64,000 nt of DNA from Rhinopithecus roxellana (taxonomy: Eukaryota; Chordata; Mammalia; Primates; Cercopithecidae): NCBI RefSeq assembly GCF_007565055.1, contig NC_044554.1, positions 141,731,463 through 141,795,462 on the forward strand, written 5' to 3'. A program made the position numbers and the translations under genes. Below, piece after piece: positions 1-13,394 of the stretch. Under the pieces are notes generated by a model. It ran no database searches. It had not been told where the DNA came from and was given only the letters and a program-made list of their open reading frames with translations. Position 1 is the stretch's first letter. Every line of letters starts with the position of its first letter.

Positions 1-2264
1 CCTAAATTCTCTAAGATGGTATTCTTAGTGAGAGTCACAGTGTACACAGATAATGTGCTAAGCAGCTATTAAAAATTATTTTAGTATTTTGAAATGAAAA
101 GCTATTCATTATATGTAATAAAAGAAAAGCATGTTACATAATTAGATATAAGCTATGAACTTACATTGTGATAGGTTTTCTCCATAATTCTATTTGGGTA
201 ATAGAATTTCAGATGACTTTAATTTTTACAATGTCTTACCTTCTAGCAAAGAAAGCTGCTCCTTGAAAATTAAGAATCCTTTCTCTGTTTATTTGGGAAT
301 ATTTATCCTGGATTCCAGCTCTGCTAACATTTTCAACAAGTTATTAGTAATGCAAATGACCAACATTCTATTTTAAGAATATTTTCAAGAGATATTGCAA
401 AACAAAACAAAAGTAAACCAAAAGCCTTCCATTCATCATTTCCTCATAGTTTGGAGCCCCTGTCTGACCAAAGAGAGATACTAGGCCTCACCTGTGCCTG
501 AGCCTAATCAGGGTTTATTTCACAAATAGTAATGCTGTGATGGTTAAATCAAATTGATAACTCCAGAGTAAATGGAGGTAACATATTGTGAATATGTTTA
601 ATCAATAAAACTTTCTTATTTCCTATTTCAAGGTTTATTTTGAAACTTTATGTCTATTTTGTAAAACAGCAAACAGTGTTTTTTCTCTTTTTCTATACTC
701 TTTCCTTTGAAAGAATCTGCACCCCCATCACCCTTCAGTCCAGTGACCAACAGCAGCATTTAGCATCGTTATTCCTATACTAAGAAAAAGAAAGGACAGT
801 TCCTGGGCCTGCTGACATTCTAATCTATGATCTCTATTTACTTGGTGGCTCACATTCTGCCATTTCACACTTGATAACTAGTGTGGGTATATTGCATGCA
901 TTTTTCTCTTATTCCCCTTTACTTTGGCAAGTCTCATGGAAAGGGGAGGTGACTCCTTCCAATATCTAGTGGTCTTTTTCCCCTCACAATCTTGGAAATT
1001 ACATTATAAAATGTGAAACTCAATATATGCCACCAACGCATTTTGCATGTTAATTCACCGAGAAGATAAATCGCATTTTCTCATGTTTCCAGAATCTCTA
1101 GGATTTTATGGTATCCACCACTTGCTCCCGGGATGCTCTACCCTGGAGCCCCATCTGGTTTTCTTTTCTAACCGTGTTCCCCTGAGATCTTCTTTAATTT
1201 GAATTGTATTAAATTCATCAAACTCTTTAATGAGCCCTGGGCATTGTTCGACTTGTGTGGTGGCCTCTCCTGGATAGTAGCAGAGGGAAATCTTAACTGC
1301 CGTCAGTGTATATACTTCTGGGCGTTCCCATCAGGTCTAAGCGCTGTTTCACATTATGTGAATGTCATAAATAACTTGGTTGAAAGGGTCAATGTTTTCT
1401 TATCTTGAAGAGAGTCAAAGGGCAGTTTGCATTTATCTAGGAAATGCACCTCACAGATGCTAGTCTTAAAAGCTCCTCAGGGGATGGGTGGGGAAATACT
1501 ATTATCCTTACACAATTCTAAAAATCGGGAGGGGGGGAGGTAGTAAACCAACTGCATAAATCCTTCCCTTTCCTTTTAATCAAGGCTATAGCAAAAAATA
1601 ATAATAATAATAATAATAAAATACCACTCATAATCACAAGTAATTTTATTTTTCTTACAATATACTGTTTTTCTCAGTAGTATATGCTTTCTTTGTCCCC
1701 TCTTGGTTTATTTTTTAGGATCTCTTTTACTTGTATACAAAGTGGGTTGTAAGAGGCTTACTTCAATAGTATCCTTGAAACTGTCTTAAGTACACCTCCC
1801 CATATTAAAAGAGAAGGAGCCAAAGAATTTTGTTTGTTTTGTTTTGTTTTTGCTGTGATGAACTGGGATCTGATTTAAGATTTTAACACAAACCAAGTTA
1901 AAATAGAGTTTTGCAACTGTATTTTAAAGGCCCCCTACACAGTCTACAGCTGTCTGGATCTGTTCCTGGATGGAAATCATAGATGAAGTCTGTAATATCT
2001 CCCTATTGAATTCTTAGTCCACCACCCATTTTCAGTTCATGCAATCTGTCCCTTGCCAAATTCCACTTCCTTTAGGCTGAATCTATGTCCATTCATTTAT
2101 GTTTAATGTCTGGGAAAATCAGCTTCTAAATTCCAAAGAAGTGGAATTTTACCAGTGACTTTAAAGAATTGATAACACATTCCTGCAAAATTCTTTTTTA
2201 AAATAAATACTGTAAAATCAATTCTACTTTATTGTTGAGTTCTACAACTGAACTAGTGAATCTA
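1..2264. other. AT-rich sequence, no gene recognised
   Basis: I recognise no gene or named repeat here apart from the AAT microsatellite listed separately. A 69-codon open frame at 1199-1408 resembles no family I know, and its length is expected by chance in AT-rich DNA. Confidence 0.6.
1593..1621. repeat. (AAT)n microsatellite
   Basis: About nine AAT/ATA units in a row, preceded by a short A run. It may be the tail of an eroded retroelement, but no element body is visible upstream. Confidence 0.85.
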
Positions 2265-2460
2265 TTTTTGTTGTTGTTTAGCCAACTTTGTTGAGGTGTA
2301 TTACAATGTACCTCAACAATACAATATACAATAAAATGGACTTAAAGTATACAGTTTGAATTTCCACAAATACATTTATATCTATCCATGTAACAACCAA
2401 TTCAATGAAGATATAGAATATCTTCATTCCCCTAAAAAATTCCCTTATGCCTCTTCCAGA
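2265..2460 (-). mobile_element. L1M 3' fragment, antisense
   Basis: The text 'ttgttgaggtgtattacaat', followed by acaatataca-ataaaatgga and an aaagtatacagtttga block, matches the complement of the 3' part of ancient mammalian LINE-1 (L1M). Divergence is high and the ends are uncertain. It is noncoding. Confidence 0.65.
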
Positions 2461-2830
2461 GAGCACAAACAGTGCAAAATTTCTAAGGTGGGACTGAGCT
2501 TGGCAGGTTAAGGAAACTGACAGAAAGCTAGTGTTGCTGTGGCATAGTGAAGAGGCAGAGAAGAATGACATGAAAAGAGGTCAGATAGGCAGGTGGGGCC
2601 TGATCTTGCATAACCTTTTATTTTGTGGAGAAAAGTCTGGCTTCCATTCCGAACTCAATATAAAAAACACTACTGCACTCTTGATTGGGACCTTGTACAT
2701 AGAAGAACATTATGGTGTGATTTTTCTTCCATCTCCAGCTGTTTAGCCTTCCACTTTCATTCTGGCATAGGTCCTCTGCTTCATGCTTCCCTGTCACATC
2801 CACCACTGCATTAAATTGTTTCCTGTGAAC

Positions 2831-2994
2831 TCTCTTTTTTTTTTTGGAGACAGAGTCTTGCTCTATTGCTCAGGCTGGAGTGCAGTGGCACAATCTCGGC
2901 TCACTACAATCTCTGCCTCCCAAGTTCAGTGATTCTAGTGTCTTAGCCTCCCGAGTAGCTGGGATTACAGGCACGACCTCCACTCCCAGCTAAT
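2831..2994 (-). mobile_element. Alu fragment (right-monomer half), antisense
   Basis: A T-run is followed by gagacagagtcttgctct, ggctggagtgcagtggc and gtagctgggattacaggc, ending abruptly at cccagctaatt. Read on the minus strand, this is an A-tailed Alu lacking its left monomer, so it is 5' truncated or deleted. Divergence fits AluS or AluJ. Confidence 0.9.
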
Positions 2995-3731
2995 TCCTTC
3001 CCCTGAACTTTCATAATACATTGTGCCTTCCATTACTTACGTCGTTGATTCCATTCCATCTTTGAGCATGTAAAATGAATGGAAGGAAAAAAAGAAAAAG
3101 CAGGAAAAGGAGGAAAGAAGCAAGGAAGGACTGGGAGCCCTTTCTTGGCAAATCCCTTGCACATAAATGTTCGTCTCAGGATCTGCTTGTGAGGGAACAT
3201 ACTTAAGGCAGCTTTCCTTGGAGGTCAATCGTAGTCATAAATGTAATTAAGAAACTGAAGAGCTCTGCAGAACAGAAACCCACTTCAAGTTGTTTAACCA
3301 GCATGTCCCTGATTTATGGAACCATACTTAACATTGAGTAGACAATGAAAGTAGTCAAGAAAAACCATTTTTAACCTTTGATAGAGTACTCAAACTCTTA
3401 AAAAGCTTACTCTAAGTGTAAAAACTATTTTATATTGTAATTATGTCCTAAGGGGATTATAAGCACATAATTAGTCATTATTTTTATTCTGACATTTTTA
3501 CACCCAGACTCTCCTAAATTGCACTGCCAACCCCTCACTTCATGTGGATATAGTTAAGGTGATCACTCATGCCCACATTCATTTGCAAAAGTGTTAAAAT
3601 TTGGGTGATCAACTATATAAATCCCTAGTTATAGGGAAATTATAATTTTAAAACATTGTCACACTGGCTATGACACTAAATTATATATTTGTTCGGTAAT
3701 ACAGCATTTCCCTAATTGGGACTTCACTGCT
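2995..3731. other. Unassigned spacer
   Basis: No gene or repeat recognised. It includes a purine-rich patch at about 3085-3130 (gaagg/aaag units). Confidence 0.55.
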
Positions 3732-4084
3732 TGATATGGTTTGGCTCTGTGTCCCCACCCAAATCTCATCTTGAATTGTACTCCCATAATTCCCACATGT
3801 TGTGGGAGAGACCCAGTGGGAGATAATTTGAATCATGGGGGCAGTTTTCCCCACACTGTTCTCATGGTAGTGAATAAATCTCATAAGATCTGATGGTTTT
3901 ATCAGGGGTTTCTGCTTTTGAATCTTCCTCATTTTTTCTCTTGCCACTGCCACGTAAGAAGTGCCTTTCACTTCCCGCCATGATTCTCCGGCTGCCCCAG
4001 CCATGTGGAACTGTAAGTCCAATTAAACCTCTTTTTCTTCCCAGTTTCAGGTATGTATCAGAAGCATGAAAATGGACTAAGACA
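3732..4084 (+). mobile_element. THE1-type solo LTR (ERVL-MaLR)
   Basis: The sequence opens with tgatatggtttggctctgtg and contains cccacccaaatctcatcttg, gaatcatgggggcag, gccatgtggaactgtaagtc and the polyadenylation-type signal aattaaa. It closes at gactaagaca. Length (353 bp) and order of blocks match THE1/MSTA LTRs. No internal MaLR sequence or second LTR follows, so it is a solitary LTR left by LTR-LTR recombination. The 5-bp flanks (ctgct and ctacc) agree at only three positions, so a target duplication is not clear. Confidence 0.92.
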
Positions 4085-4149
4085 CTACCATATAAGTGGT
4101 TATATGAAAAGTGAGACAAAGTAAACAATCTCAAGGAAAACTTATCTTT

Positions 4150-4275
4150 TATATTTCATTGAAAATGAGACTCAAAGAAGTGAAGAAGTTTACTCTAACT
4201 TGCACAGCTCACTGAGGCAGAGCTGGTACTTGATTCAGCTGTGATGGGTTCTGATACCTACATTCTTTGCACCTA
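4150..4275 (+). mobile_element. MIR fragment
   Basis: Blocks aaaatgagactcaaagaagtgaag, cttgcacagctc and gagctggtacttgattcag follow the MIR core and 3' half in order (fully: 'gatgaggaaactgaggc', then 'cacacagct', then the 'gagccgggattcg' region). Ancient tRNA-derived SINE; no function claimed. Confidence 0.7.
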
Positions 4276-5010
4276 ATATTAGAAAGTATGGCCATAAAGA
4301 AGAGTCAACATGTATCTCTTGGGCTGTAGCTAATTGTAATTGTCTTCTTTGATTACAACAGATAAATACATAAATAAGTAAAGAGTTGGATGTAGAAACA
4401 TTTAACATGAGATTACATTAGTCTATATTTAAAATTTTAACTACTTTCAACTATTATTATTTAGTTGGGTTCTTTAAAAGCATATATACAAAGGACTTAT
4501 GAAGTAATGGTTTGACTTAGCCCAAGGACACATTATGGCTTTGATATTCTATGTTTGTAAGAAACCATCCCTTAACATCTCTAATCCCAATGCATTCTTC
4601 TGTACGTGGTAGGATATTTGGTGGATTGTTGTAACCTCCAGATGAGTCTGATATTACAAATATTGATAGACAGCCAGAGATTCCATGAGAGATTCTCTCT
4701 AATCTTTCTCTGTGTTCTAGGCAGTATTTCCAAAGAATTGTGAATAGAAGTGATGTACAAAATCTGTTCTGTCTTCTCTTAATACACAAAGCCAAAAGAC
4801 TGCTGCCTACCCTCCAAGTTTTTCTCTCCCCAACTCTCAAACCACTGGAAAAGATATTTAGAAAATTCTAGTGGATCTTATGGACAACAGATTCTGATGT
4901 GTTGCTGAATTTTTCTGGGGTCTTTTAAACAAATTGTCTTTTAATAGATCCCAGAAAAAAAGAAATATCTAGAGCACATGATTTGGAGTTTATTATTCAC
5001 ACCAATTTTG
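4276..5010. other. Unassigned spacer
   Basis: Nothing recognised. A 107-codon minus-strand frame at 4517-4840 has no recognisable domain and is treated as chance. Confidence 0.55.
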
Positions 5011-5028
5011 AAAAGTGGATGTCTTACA
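5011..5028 (+). repeat. Left target-site duplication of L1PB
   Basis: AAAAGTGGATGTCTTACA here recurs at 5501-5518 as AAAAGTGGATGTCTTGCA (one mismatch in 18). The pair brackets the L1 3' end and dates it as one retrotransposition event. Confidence 0.9.
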
Positions 5029-5500
5029 TACATGTGTACGTTAATTGAAGCACTATTCACAATAGCAAAGACATGGAATCAACCTAAATGCCCATCAGCG
5101 ATAGACTGGATAAATAAAATGTGGTATATATATGGTACATAGAATACTATGCAGCCATAAAAAAGAACAAGATTGTGTCCTTTACAGGGACATAGATGGA
5201 GCTGAAGGCCATTATCCTTAGTAAAGTAATGCATTATCCTCAGAAAACCAAATGCCACCTGTTCTCATTTATAAGTAGGAGCAAAATAATGACAACACAT
5301 GGACACAAAGAGGGGGACAATACACACTAGGGGCCATCAGAGGGTGGAGGATAGTAGGAGGGAGAGGATTAGGAAAAATAACTAATGGATATTAGGCTTA
5401 ATACCTGAGAATATAATCTGTACAACAGACCCCCATTACACAAGTTTACATATGTCACACACTGCACATATACCTGAGCTTAAAATAAAAGTTAAAAAAC
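5029..5500 (+). mobile_element. 5'-truncated L1P 3' end (L1PB-like)
   Basis: Encodes the last codons of L1 ORF2 in decayed form (gcactattcacaatagcaaag, gactggataaataaaatgtgg, atactatgcagccataaaaa), then the 3' UTR ending in cctgagcttaaaataaaagtt. That ending is characteristic of primate L1PB rather than L1PA. It is 5' truncated at about 470 bp and flanked by an 18-bp target-site duplication. Noncoding. Confidence 0.92.
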
Positions 5501-5518
5501 AAAAGTGGATGTCTTGCA

Positions 5519-8500
5519 GTGGTACTGATATCTTAAACTACCCAGGTAATGCCAGCTGAATGCTTGTTCTGAAAGTATTGAGGAGAAAACTAGAGAAAAC
5601 TTCACCATGATCATCTCAGTATGCTACAAATCAATTTCTGCACAGGCTAAGAGAATTTCTTCACTAGAATGTATCATTTGGAGCCAGGGCTACCATTGTT
5701 TATTTATGTAAATTTATTTTCAAATCTGAAAATCCCAATTAGAAACTCAAGATATACCAGTTTGAACTGAAAATCATTTTAATAGCTAGTTTGGCTCTGT
5801 GCCATCTAATGATATATTCACAAAGAGGAGATATGGATATGGAATGCATTTGTGATTTTTATACTACTTTTATAATGATCTAGTTCTTGTTTGTGAGATC
5901 CTAATTATCACAATATAAATTATACAAGTCAGCATATTATAAGAGTCTTCATGTTAAATATTAACTTCTTTTAATGTTTTAGAATATATTTTATATACTA
6001 ATCAATTTGGGCCATTTAATATTTTATTCAGAATTACAGGGATTTTTGCCAAGTATCAACTTAATTTAAAAAAGGGAAAAAAGGGTGTTCACTTTTTTAA
6101 ATGGTTTCAAAATTATTTCTAGATATAATCAGTGAAAAGTCACTGATCCAAAACTGCAGTTCTCCTTCCTAGGACAATGGAGAAGAGCAAAGTAAATCAG
6201 TAACCAAATAAATGCCCATCCTGATTGGTCAATCAGATAAACAGTCCAAATGGATCCTTTTAACTTTGGTAATGAAAGGGACTGGCTTTCAATGACAACA
6301 CCTGCATTGTTAGAGATAAAATTTAGAAATACATGTCAAGGAATTTATTGCATAAAGCATACCTGGAACAGAATCCTTTTTATTAAAACTATTATGCCAA
6401 GGGTTTTTGTGACTTCCAGTTCTTTTATCACCTTGCAGTCTTCCTGCTGATCAATTGCCTGCTGAAATGCTCCTCTGTGTTTCCCCCAGAGAAGGCAACT
6501 TCATTTCTCTTGGAAACAGCTCCATTTCCTGTTCTGTGGCTGGGGGCTCTGAAGTGTAGACCTTCTCATGCTTCCATCAAAAGGTGTCATTAATTCTAGG
6601 GCACTTGACAACCATGTTCTCTTTCAAAGACACGGAGGAAGTGGAAGGGAGATCATTGACCCCTCACTGCCAGTGCAAGATTTTTCAATTTCATCTATGG
6701 ATGAAGGTTTCTTTAGAATACGCATATTATGCACTTTTTTATTAGCTCCAGAAAGATTATGCCAACTTTTCCTTTCACACTCTGCTTGTGACATTTTTTG
6801 GACCTCAGTGGATATAGATCTGACAGTGGAGAGATGTCAGGCATTGATATGTCAAAAGAAAAAAACTCACAAAAATGGAAATAATTGCATTTTAAAAAAC
6901 CACCTTGGAATTTGCCATCCTACTTGCTCAAACACTTTAGCACTACTCAGAGAATTGTCTAGAAAAGGTAAATAGAAACTGATTTTTCTTTTGGTTAATA
7001 TGTCCACTTTGAAGGTGTAAACATTAAGATTCATATTTGTAATGAAAGCAATCCCTACAGAGGTAATGCCTCAAATATAAACATTCGCTTAATTTTTAAT
7101 TACTGGCTGTGTTCTTCAATTGATTCCTCTAAATAGGTTAAAAACAACAAAAATAATAACAAAAACCCTTACAAAAGGCATTGTTATGAAGGTCTTCCTA
7201 TTCTCCAGAGCATCAGCTGGAATTGACGTGAGGCCAGAATAAGATGTAACGATGCTTATGTTTAAAGTTATCTCATAGGCGAATCTTCTGATTTCTCAAT
7301 ATAATGTTTCTTCTTTTTGGAAATAATCTCTTGAAAAAACACAAATTAAAGAGCATGTATTCAACTGTAATGGAGACTTTCTAATGATTTCTTTCATAAA
7401 GCATACATCAAATCTAAGCTCATATTTTGAACATGGAAATTTTCTTAGTGATGAGAGCTATACTTAGCAAATGTGGAATGTGGCCTTCATACTTTCAGTG
7501 TTCTTGAAAATAATAACTATGCCAGGGAACTTCAAGACGACGAAGTTTAATGGGCCCTGGAGTCTGAACAGATCTCACTGCTTGGATCCAAATATGAGCT
7601 TGCAACCAAGGAGTGTGTAGAATCAGCACAAATCAGCAGAGAGTCATGGCTTTGGTGGGAAAAGCACGTGTGCCCATCAGAAGAGCCCCTGGCTGGTGTA
7701 AGTGATTGAGGAATTGAGAACCTTGGCTCCACTGAAGTGTAACTGGGTGCTAGACAGGATTCCACTAGCAAACTTGCACTGAGATTATAGTGGTTTGTAA
7801 AGGAAGCCAAGAAAAGCACAGTTGGTGCTGCTGGGGCAGACCAAGGCATGAGTAAAGAAATCATTAGACGTTATACAGGATTAGAAAATATGAAGAATTA
7901 TCAAATAAAAAGTGTTGCCTTTAGTCTTTGGACCTGCTTTTTTGTTTATTTTCTTTTCCCTTTTCCTCTACTTCAGTGGTTGACCTAGAGTTAGGTTCAC
8001 TTATTTGAATTTTCTGGCACTAGTGTCATCTGGCCTGGGAAATCCAATTAATTATTTTTGTGAAATAGCTACTATCTTAAAGCAATTCATTTATACTGGC
8101 AGGAGGTCAAAGCTAGTTCCAGAGTTTGGGGTGCCTAAAAAAACGGAAAATGTTCTCTTCTCATGCCCTGACAATGAAAGCCAGTAGGTAGTACTGAAGG
8201 GAATTGTGAGGCTTCTGGCATTATTGGCCTTTGTTTTGGTACCAGGAAGAAAAAGGAATGACTTGGAAACATATTTAGCTCTTACTTGGATGAATCGTGT
8301 CAAAGTTTTGCTTTTTCCATTTCTCTACATTTCATTTATTTGTCGGACAATGCTCTAATTTCACAAAGTGGTTGTGGAAACACTGCTGACATGACAGTTG
8401 TTTATATCTGTGGGTCAGAATGGTCACCAAGAGGTTGGGTCCATAGTGAGTAAACAGGAAGACTCTGGGAAGAGGTAATGGGCACAGAGATATTCTTGTA

Positions 8501-8610
8501 AATAGCACAAGATATGACCCATCTTATTTTTTTTCAATCAATATAGTTACAAAGTATTTAAACTCTCAAACCCAGTGTGAGGAAAGAAGTAACACATGTA
8601 AATTAACATA
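5519..8610. other. Long unassigned stretch
   Basis: About 3 kb with no confidently recognised gene or repeat. The longest frames are 6568-6975 on the plus strand (135 codons) and 7547-7864 on the minus strand (105 codons). Neither has a recognisable domain or compositional signal, and I do not call them genes. Very old eroded repeats could be present below what I can see by eye. Confidence 0.5.
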
Positions 8611-8911
8611 GGCACAATGGCTCACGCCTATAATCTCAAGGCTTTGGAAGGCTGAGTTGGGTGGATCACTTGAGCCCAGGAGTTTGAGACTAGCTTGGGC
8701 AACATGAAGCAACCCCATCTCTACAAAAAATATAAAAATTAGCCTGGCATGGTGGCATGAACTTGTAGTCCCAGCTACTCAGGAGGCTGAGGTGGGAGGA
8801 TCGCTTGAGCCTGGGAGGTCAAGGCTGCAGTGAGTCTTCGTCATGCCACTGCACTCCAGCCTGGATGACAGAGTGAGACTCTGTCACAAAAAGAAAAAAA
8901 AAAAAAAAAAA
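8611..8911 (+). mobile_element. AluJ, full length
   Basis: Both monomers are present: ggctcacgcctataatctcaag, cacttgagcccaggagtttg, atggtggcatgaacttgtag, ggaggatcgcttgagcctgg and cactgcactccagcctggat, then an A-tail. The 'cttgagccc' and 'caaggctgcagtgag' states and about 15% divergence point to the oldest, AluJ class. Confidence 0.95.
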
Positions 8912-9274
8912 TTCATAGTAATTTTGAGTTTCAAAAATGTAACATAAGAAATATAAAAATCTCATATATACACAAGAAGGATATATTAATATATTTGAAA
9001 TTTGGAATTAAATGCAGTATTGCCAAATAATGACTGAGTTATCTTATTTCCAATAAGGTCAAGGAAAGAAAATAATCAAACCAATAAACTGAAAACATTT
9101 ATTTAACTATTTTGTCGATAAAAATTTATGAATCGAATGAGTTTTGTGATCCATAATCTAGAAGAAAGAAAGCTTATCTATTTTTCTCTTACCATTATTT
9201 GATGAAAATCTGTAGACTTTTATAAACTCACAGCTTGTGCCTTACTGTAAAAGAAGGAAAGTCTGAGGCCAGTA
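8912..9274. other. Unassigned spacer
   Basis: AT-rich; nothing recognised. Confidence 0.55.
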
Positions 9275-9440
9275 TTTAGAAATATCTACTTTATGTCAAA
9301 TGTTTTATGCACACTAACTCAATCTGAATTAAATGCCATTAATGGTAGCATTATAGTTATCCATTTAGTGAATAAAAACATGAATCTCCAAAAGAGAAAA
9401 TAACATCACCAAGGGCATGCTGTTGAAAGTGAAGTTGGAT
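9275..9440 (+). mobile_element. MIR fragment
   Basis: Order of weak matches: ctactttatgtcaaatgttttatgcac, then gaatctccaaaagagaaaataacatcaccaagg, then gaagttggattatgggcc. These correspond to the MIR 5' core (tgtgccaggcac...), the 'gaaactgaggc...taacttgccc' part and the 'agccgggatt' part. Confidence 0.55.
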
Positions 9441-10589
9441 TATGGGCCAAATCATTCTTATTCACAAATCCATATTTTATTTACTTCACTGACAAGCGAG
9501 AAATGGAAAGCAACTAAACACAATTTTTAAACGGTACTTGGCACCAAGGGAGTAAAAACATAAATAAATGGAAGAGATTTGTTTTCATTCACACTTCATT
9601 CATTCGGCGAGACTCATTTGGAGCAGTGAACTGACCAAGGCCCAAGCAAAGAAGGAAAGAAACAACAAATGTGTCTGCAGCCTTCTCCACATATCCTTGC
9701 TCCCTGGGAAAACCAGACTGCCTGCCTCACCTGTCATGGTTATTGCAGTCTATTGGCTTTTCTGGCTTTCAAGTCACTGTCCCTTCAGGCCTTTGGTTTG
9801 AGAATACAGTAAATGTTCTTGGCAACCTGACTAGCAGACACTCTTTTTGTTTGCCTTCCAGAGAAGCCTGAGTCAGTTTGGTCAGGTTTTCAAACATCCT
9901 TCATGCAAACCATGTGCCTCAAAAGAAGGGTATCAGTCTCTGCTTATGAGTGGGCATGATTCGTCTAAGGTAGCTTCCTTCTTTTACTGGCAACTGAGTC
10001 AAGTGTGAGTATGTGACTTCACTTTAGCCAAATAGACATAAAGTGTTCTGGAGGTTCAAGAGAAGTTCTTTATGGATCTGCTGAGAGGGATAGAGGGAGC
10101 TTCTCTTTCACGTTTGAAATGGACTAGATCATTTGTGACTTTAATGGCTCAGACAACTACTCCCTAAGCCCAATAAGAAGCCCAATAAGAAACAGCTTCA
10201 GCATGAAGCTAGCACTGGGTAGGGCAAAGCAGATGGACAGAACTTGTAAACTCATAAAAGTTTGGTGGGGCCAGGGCTCCATCAATCCTAAAGCATGCCT
10301 TACCTCTGTCCTTTCATTGTTTAAGCCAGGCTGAATTGGATTTTCTATTGCACATATGGCTCCAAAATCTTGCAAACTGATATAGGAGCTTTAAGACAAG
10401 TGGAAAAAGGCTGAGAGAATCCCTGCCCCTATGTTGGCTCTGCTGGTTATCCAGGACCATGGATTAGAATCTCTACTAGTCCATTTTTGCCTTCCAGAAG
10501 GTGTCATATTGAAGGAAATAAGAATTAAAGAAGGCATTTTCAGTGAACCTATGTCCTGGAATTGAATCACACAATAGGAAGTTAGTTGA
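9441..10589. other. Unassigned spacer, possibly an old LTR-like repeat
   Basis: Between about 9965 and 10390 the order aaggtagcttcc, ggcaactgagtcaag...tatgtgac, then gccaggctgaattgga...ttgcaaactgatatag resembles a mammalian LTR-like dispersed repeat, but I cannot name the family. No gene recognised. Confidence 0.4.
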
Positions 10590-11139
10590 GCTGTGTCAAT
10601 CACTCTTCTAGGCCGGAGAGAAACAGTAGAAAATCCAACAAGATTTCCAATGACAAGGAGTTTACTGTTTCAAAGGAGAAGAAAGGTAATAAACAAATAG
10701 ACAGGTCTATAGTCTGTCATACGGGAATAAGCGCTAGGAAGGAGAGCAAGAATGAGAGTAAATGGTAGAGGATGATCATAAGAGAGTGCGCTATTTTAAG
10801 GAAGGTGGTGAGAAAAGTACTTAAAAAAAAAGAAGGGGGAGCGATTTAAGCAGTAACTCAAAAAAACAGAGAGAAGCCATCATGCAGTTGTCTGGAGGAA
10901 AAGTCTTCAGGCAGTAGGAATAGGCCATGCAAAGGTCCTGAGGTGGAAGAACACCTGATGTGTTATTAGCAAACCAAAAAGACCAGTGTGGCTGGAGTAG
11001 AGTGATTAGCAGAGTGATGAAAAATAAGGACATGGAGAAGAGGACACAGACCTTGGAGCAGACATAGAGGTAAGGACTGTAGGTTTTAGTAGACCATGAT
11101 AAAGGCTTCAGACTTTCCTCTTCTCAAGAACTTTGGGCA
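10590..11139 (-). mobile_element. LINE-2 fragment, antisense (left part)
   Basis: Read on the minus strand this is L2. Plus-strand blocks ggccatgcaaaggtcctgagg, accagtgtggctggagtagagtg and gaggtaaggactgtaggttttag correspond to the complement of the L2 3' region. It continues after the AluS insertion (11467 onward). Confidence 0.8.
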
Positions 11140-11455
<316 letters not shown>

Positions 11456-11466
11456 AAGGTGTGACA

Positions 11467-12230
11467 TTCTTGATGAAGTGAGAAAACAGACTGTGTAAGG
11501 AAGCAAGGTTAGAAGCAGGAAGACGGGTTAGGAGGCAAATGCAATAGTCCAAAAAGGAAACAATGGTGGCTTGAACTCAGGAGACAACAGTGGAGGTGAA
11601 GGAAGTTGCAAGATTCTGAATATGTTCTGAATATTGCTGAAAGACTGGCTAAAGACTGTGAGAGAAAGAAAGGCGTCAGGAATGACTCTATGGTTTTGCC
11701 CTGAATAAACAGAGTACTCTTTTTCTAAGATTCTTGCACCTGCAGATAGGCTATTTTGGAGGGAAAGAGAAATACGAGTTCGATATTGGAATTAGCAATT
11801 TTAACATTTGCAATTAGTGGGGAAAAATACGATTTTTGTAGATATTCATTGAGAAGTGTTGAAATGGTTGGGTATACAATCTAGAGTTCAGGAAAGAGGT
11901 TGAGATTAAGGATTTACATGTAAAAGTTACCAGCATGTAGATGTATTAAAAGTTATGGGATAAGAAAACATTATTTGGAGTTGTGTGCAGAACAAGCAGA
12001 GGCTTAAGACTGACTCCTGGGCACACCAGGGTTTAGCAGTTAGGCAATAAGTACATAAACTAGGGAAGGAGAATAGAAGTGGAGGCCAGTGAGTTAAAAA
12101 AAAATGAATCAAGCCAGGGGTGTTCCAGAGGCCAAGTAAAGAACGTGTTTAAATGAGGAAGGAATGAACGAGTGTGTTTAATACCACCGACTGGTACAGT
12201 AAGATGAGAACTGAAAAACGACCACAATTT
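11467..12230 (-). mobile_element. LINE-2 fragment, antisense (right part)
   Basis: Continues the L2 upstream of the Alu. Plus-strand blocks ggaagacgggttaggaggc, caatggtggcttgaactcag, gagttcaggaaagaggttgag, gggcacaccagggtttag and gtaagatgagaactgaaaa follow the complement of the L2 3' region and the end of ORF2, including the position of the reverse-transcriptase YADD box (about 11920-11955), which has degenerated. Total L2 in this copy is about 1.3 kb. Confidence 0.78.
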
Positions 12231-13394
12231 TATGAGAAAAAGACCAAATTCAAGCTACTTGGCTTTTCTTTTCTGCAGGTACTGCCTTATCATATTTCCT
12301 CAGCATTTGGAATGCAGACTAATTAGACTATTTATTTTTGAGATTATATTTGACTTCTTATCCTAGCTTAAAATGAGTCAATAAATGGTATAATATTTAG
12401 TATGATTAACAAGCTGAAAACCCCGCAATGGTGCTAGCTAGACTCCAACTATATGAGTGAATTAGGAGTACTCTGAGGGACAAAGGAGACACTTGAGAAT
12501 ATGCAAATAAACCAGCAGAAGCATTGCATCTTTCATTAAACATCAGTACACACATCTACAAAACCAACATGAAATAAGTTTAAAACCAACCTGATTGGTT
12601 ATACTAACAGTCGAAGGACAAGAAGAGTAGAGAGTAATGCTCTTTGCGGACATAGGTAGATGCATGATTTGATTGAATGTTTGGCAAATCTTTAGAAAAT
12701 GTTTATTTAACTCTCATTATATATAGGTGTTAAATTATCAGAGACCTTATGTCAATAAGATAGAGTTAGTCTTACCAAACCAAAACATTTATACATCTGT
12801 GAAACACCTGAATATATGTAAGTTTGTAAGTCTATGTACTTATAAATTTAATTAAGTTCTAAATGGTATAATAATGAACAATGCAGACTTCCCAAATTAA
12901 TGTTATACCCAGACTTGAGCCTCTCTTCTGTGTACTCCTTCATCTTGATAATGAAATAGTCAAAGAAAATGTTTTGTGCTTTATTTTTGTCATTTAAAAT
13001 TTGTTTGTAGGCTGAAAGAAACCAATGCAGTGCGGTGCAATAAAATTAAGGCCACATTGTTATTTAAATAATAGGTAGCTTTTACCCTTAAGCTTTTTCT
13101 GGGTTATTTTTATATAATAGGAGTAAAAAGGAAGAACCGCCTATTTGAAATCTTTGGTTCTTAGTCCTACTTTTTGCTGAAAGATTATTTTTCTTTCCTA
13201 ATGCATGATTCACAGATGTGTTAGTTTGCATTATGTTGACATTAGTGAATTTCTGTGACTAAAAATTTGAAAGATCCTCAGTGACACTGAATGAGCTAAA
13301 TAGTCATAATAATCACGTATTGTAGACAATATATGTTAATCAGCATTTTATAGGTAATTATACTACTAAACAATTATTTAATAGTTTTTCATGT
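12231..13394. other. AT-rich spacer
   Basis: No gene or named repeat recognised. Confidence 0.55.

Noticed and set aside
3727..4089. 5-bp target duplication around the THE1 LTR
   Set aside because: Flanks ctgct and ctacc match at three of five positions only; not enough to claim.
6568..6975. 135-codon plus-strand open frame
   Set aside because: No recognisable domain, no codon-bias or splice context, and such lengths occur by chance in 64 kb of AT-rich DNA read in six frames.
7547..7864. 105-codon minus-strand frame rich in Ser/Leu
   Set aside because: No family resemblance; low-complexity composition reflects the base content.
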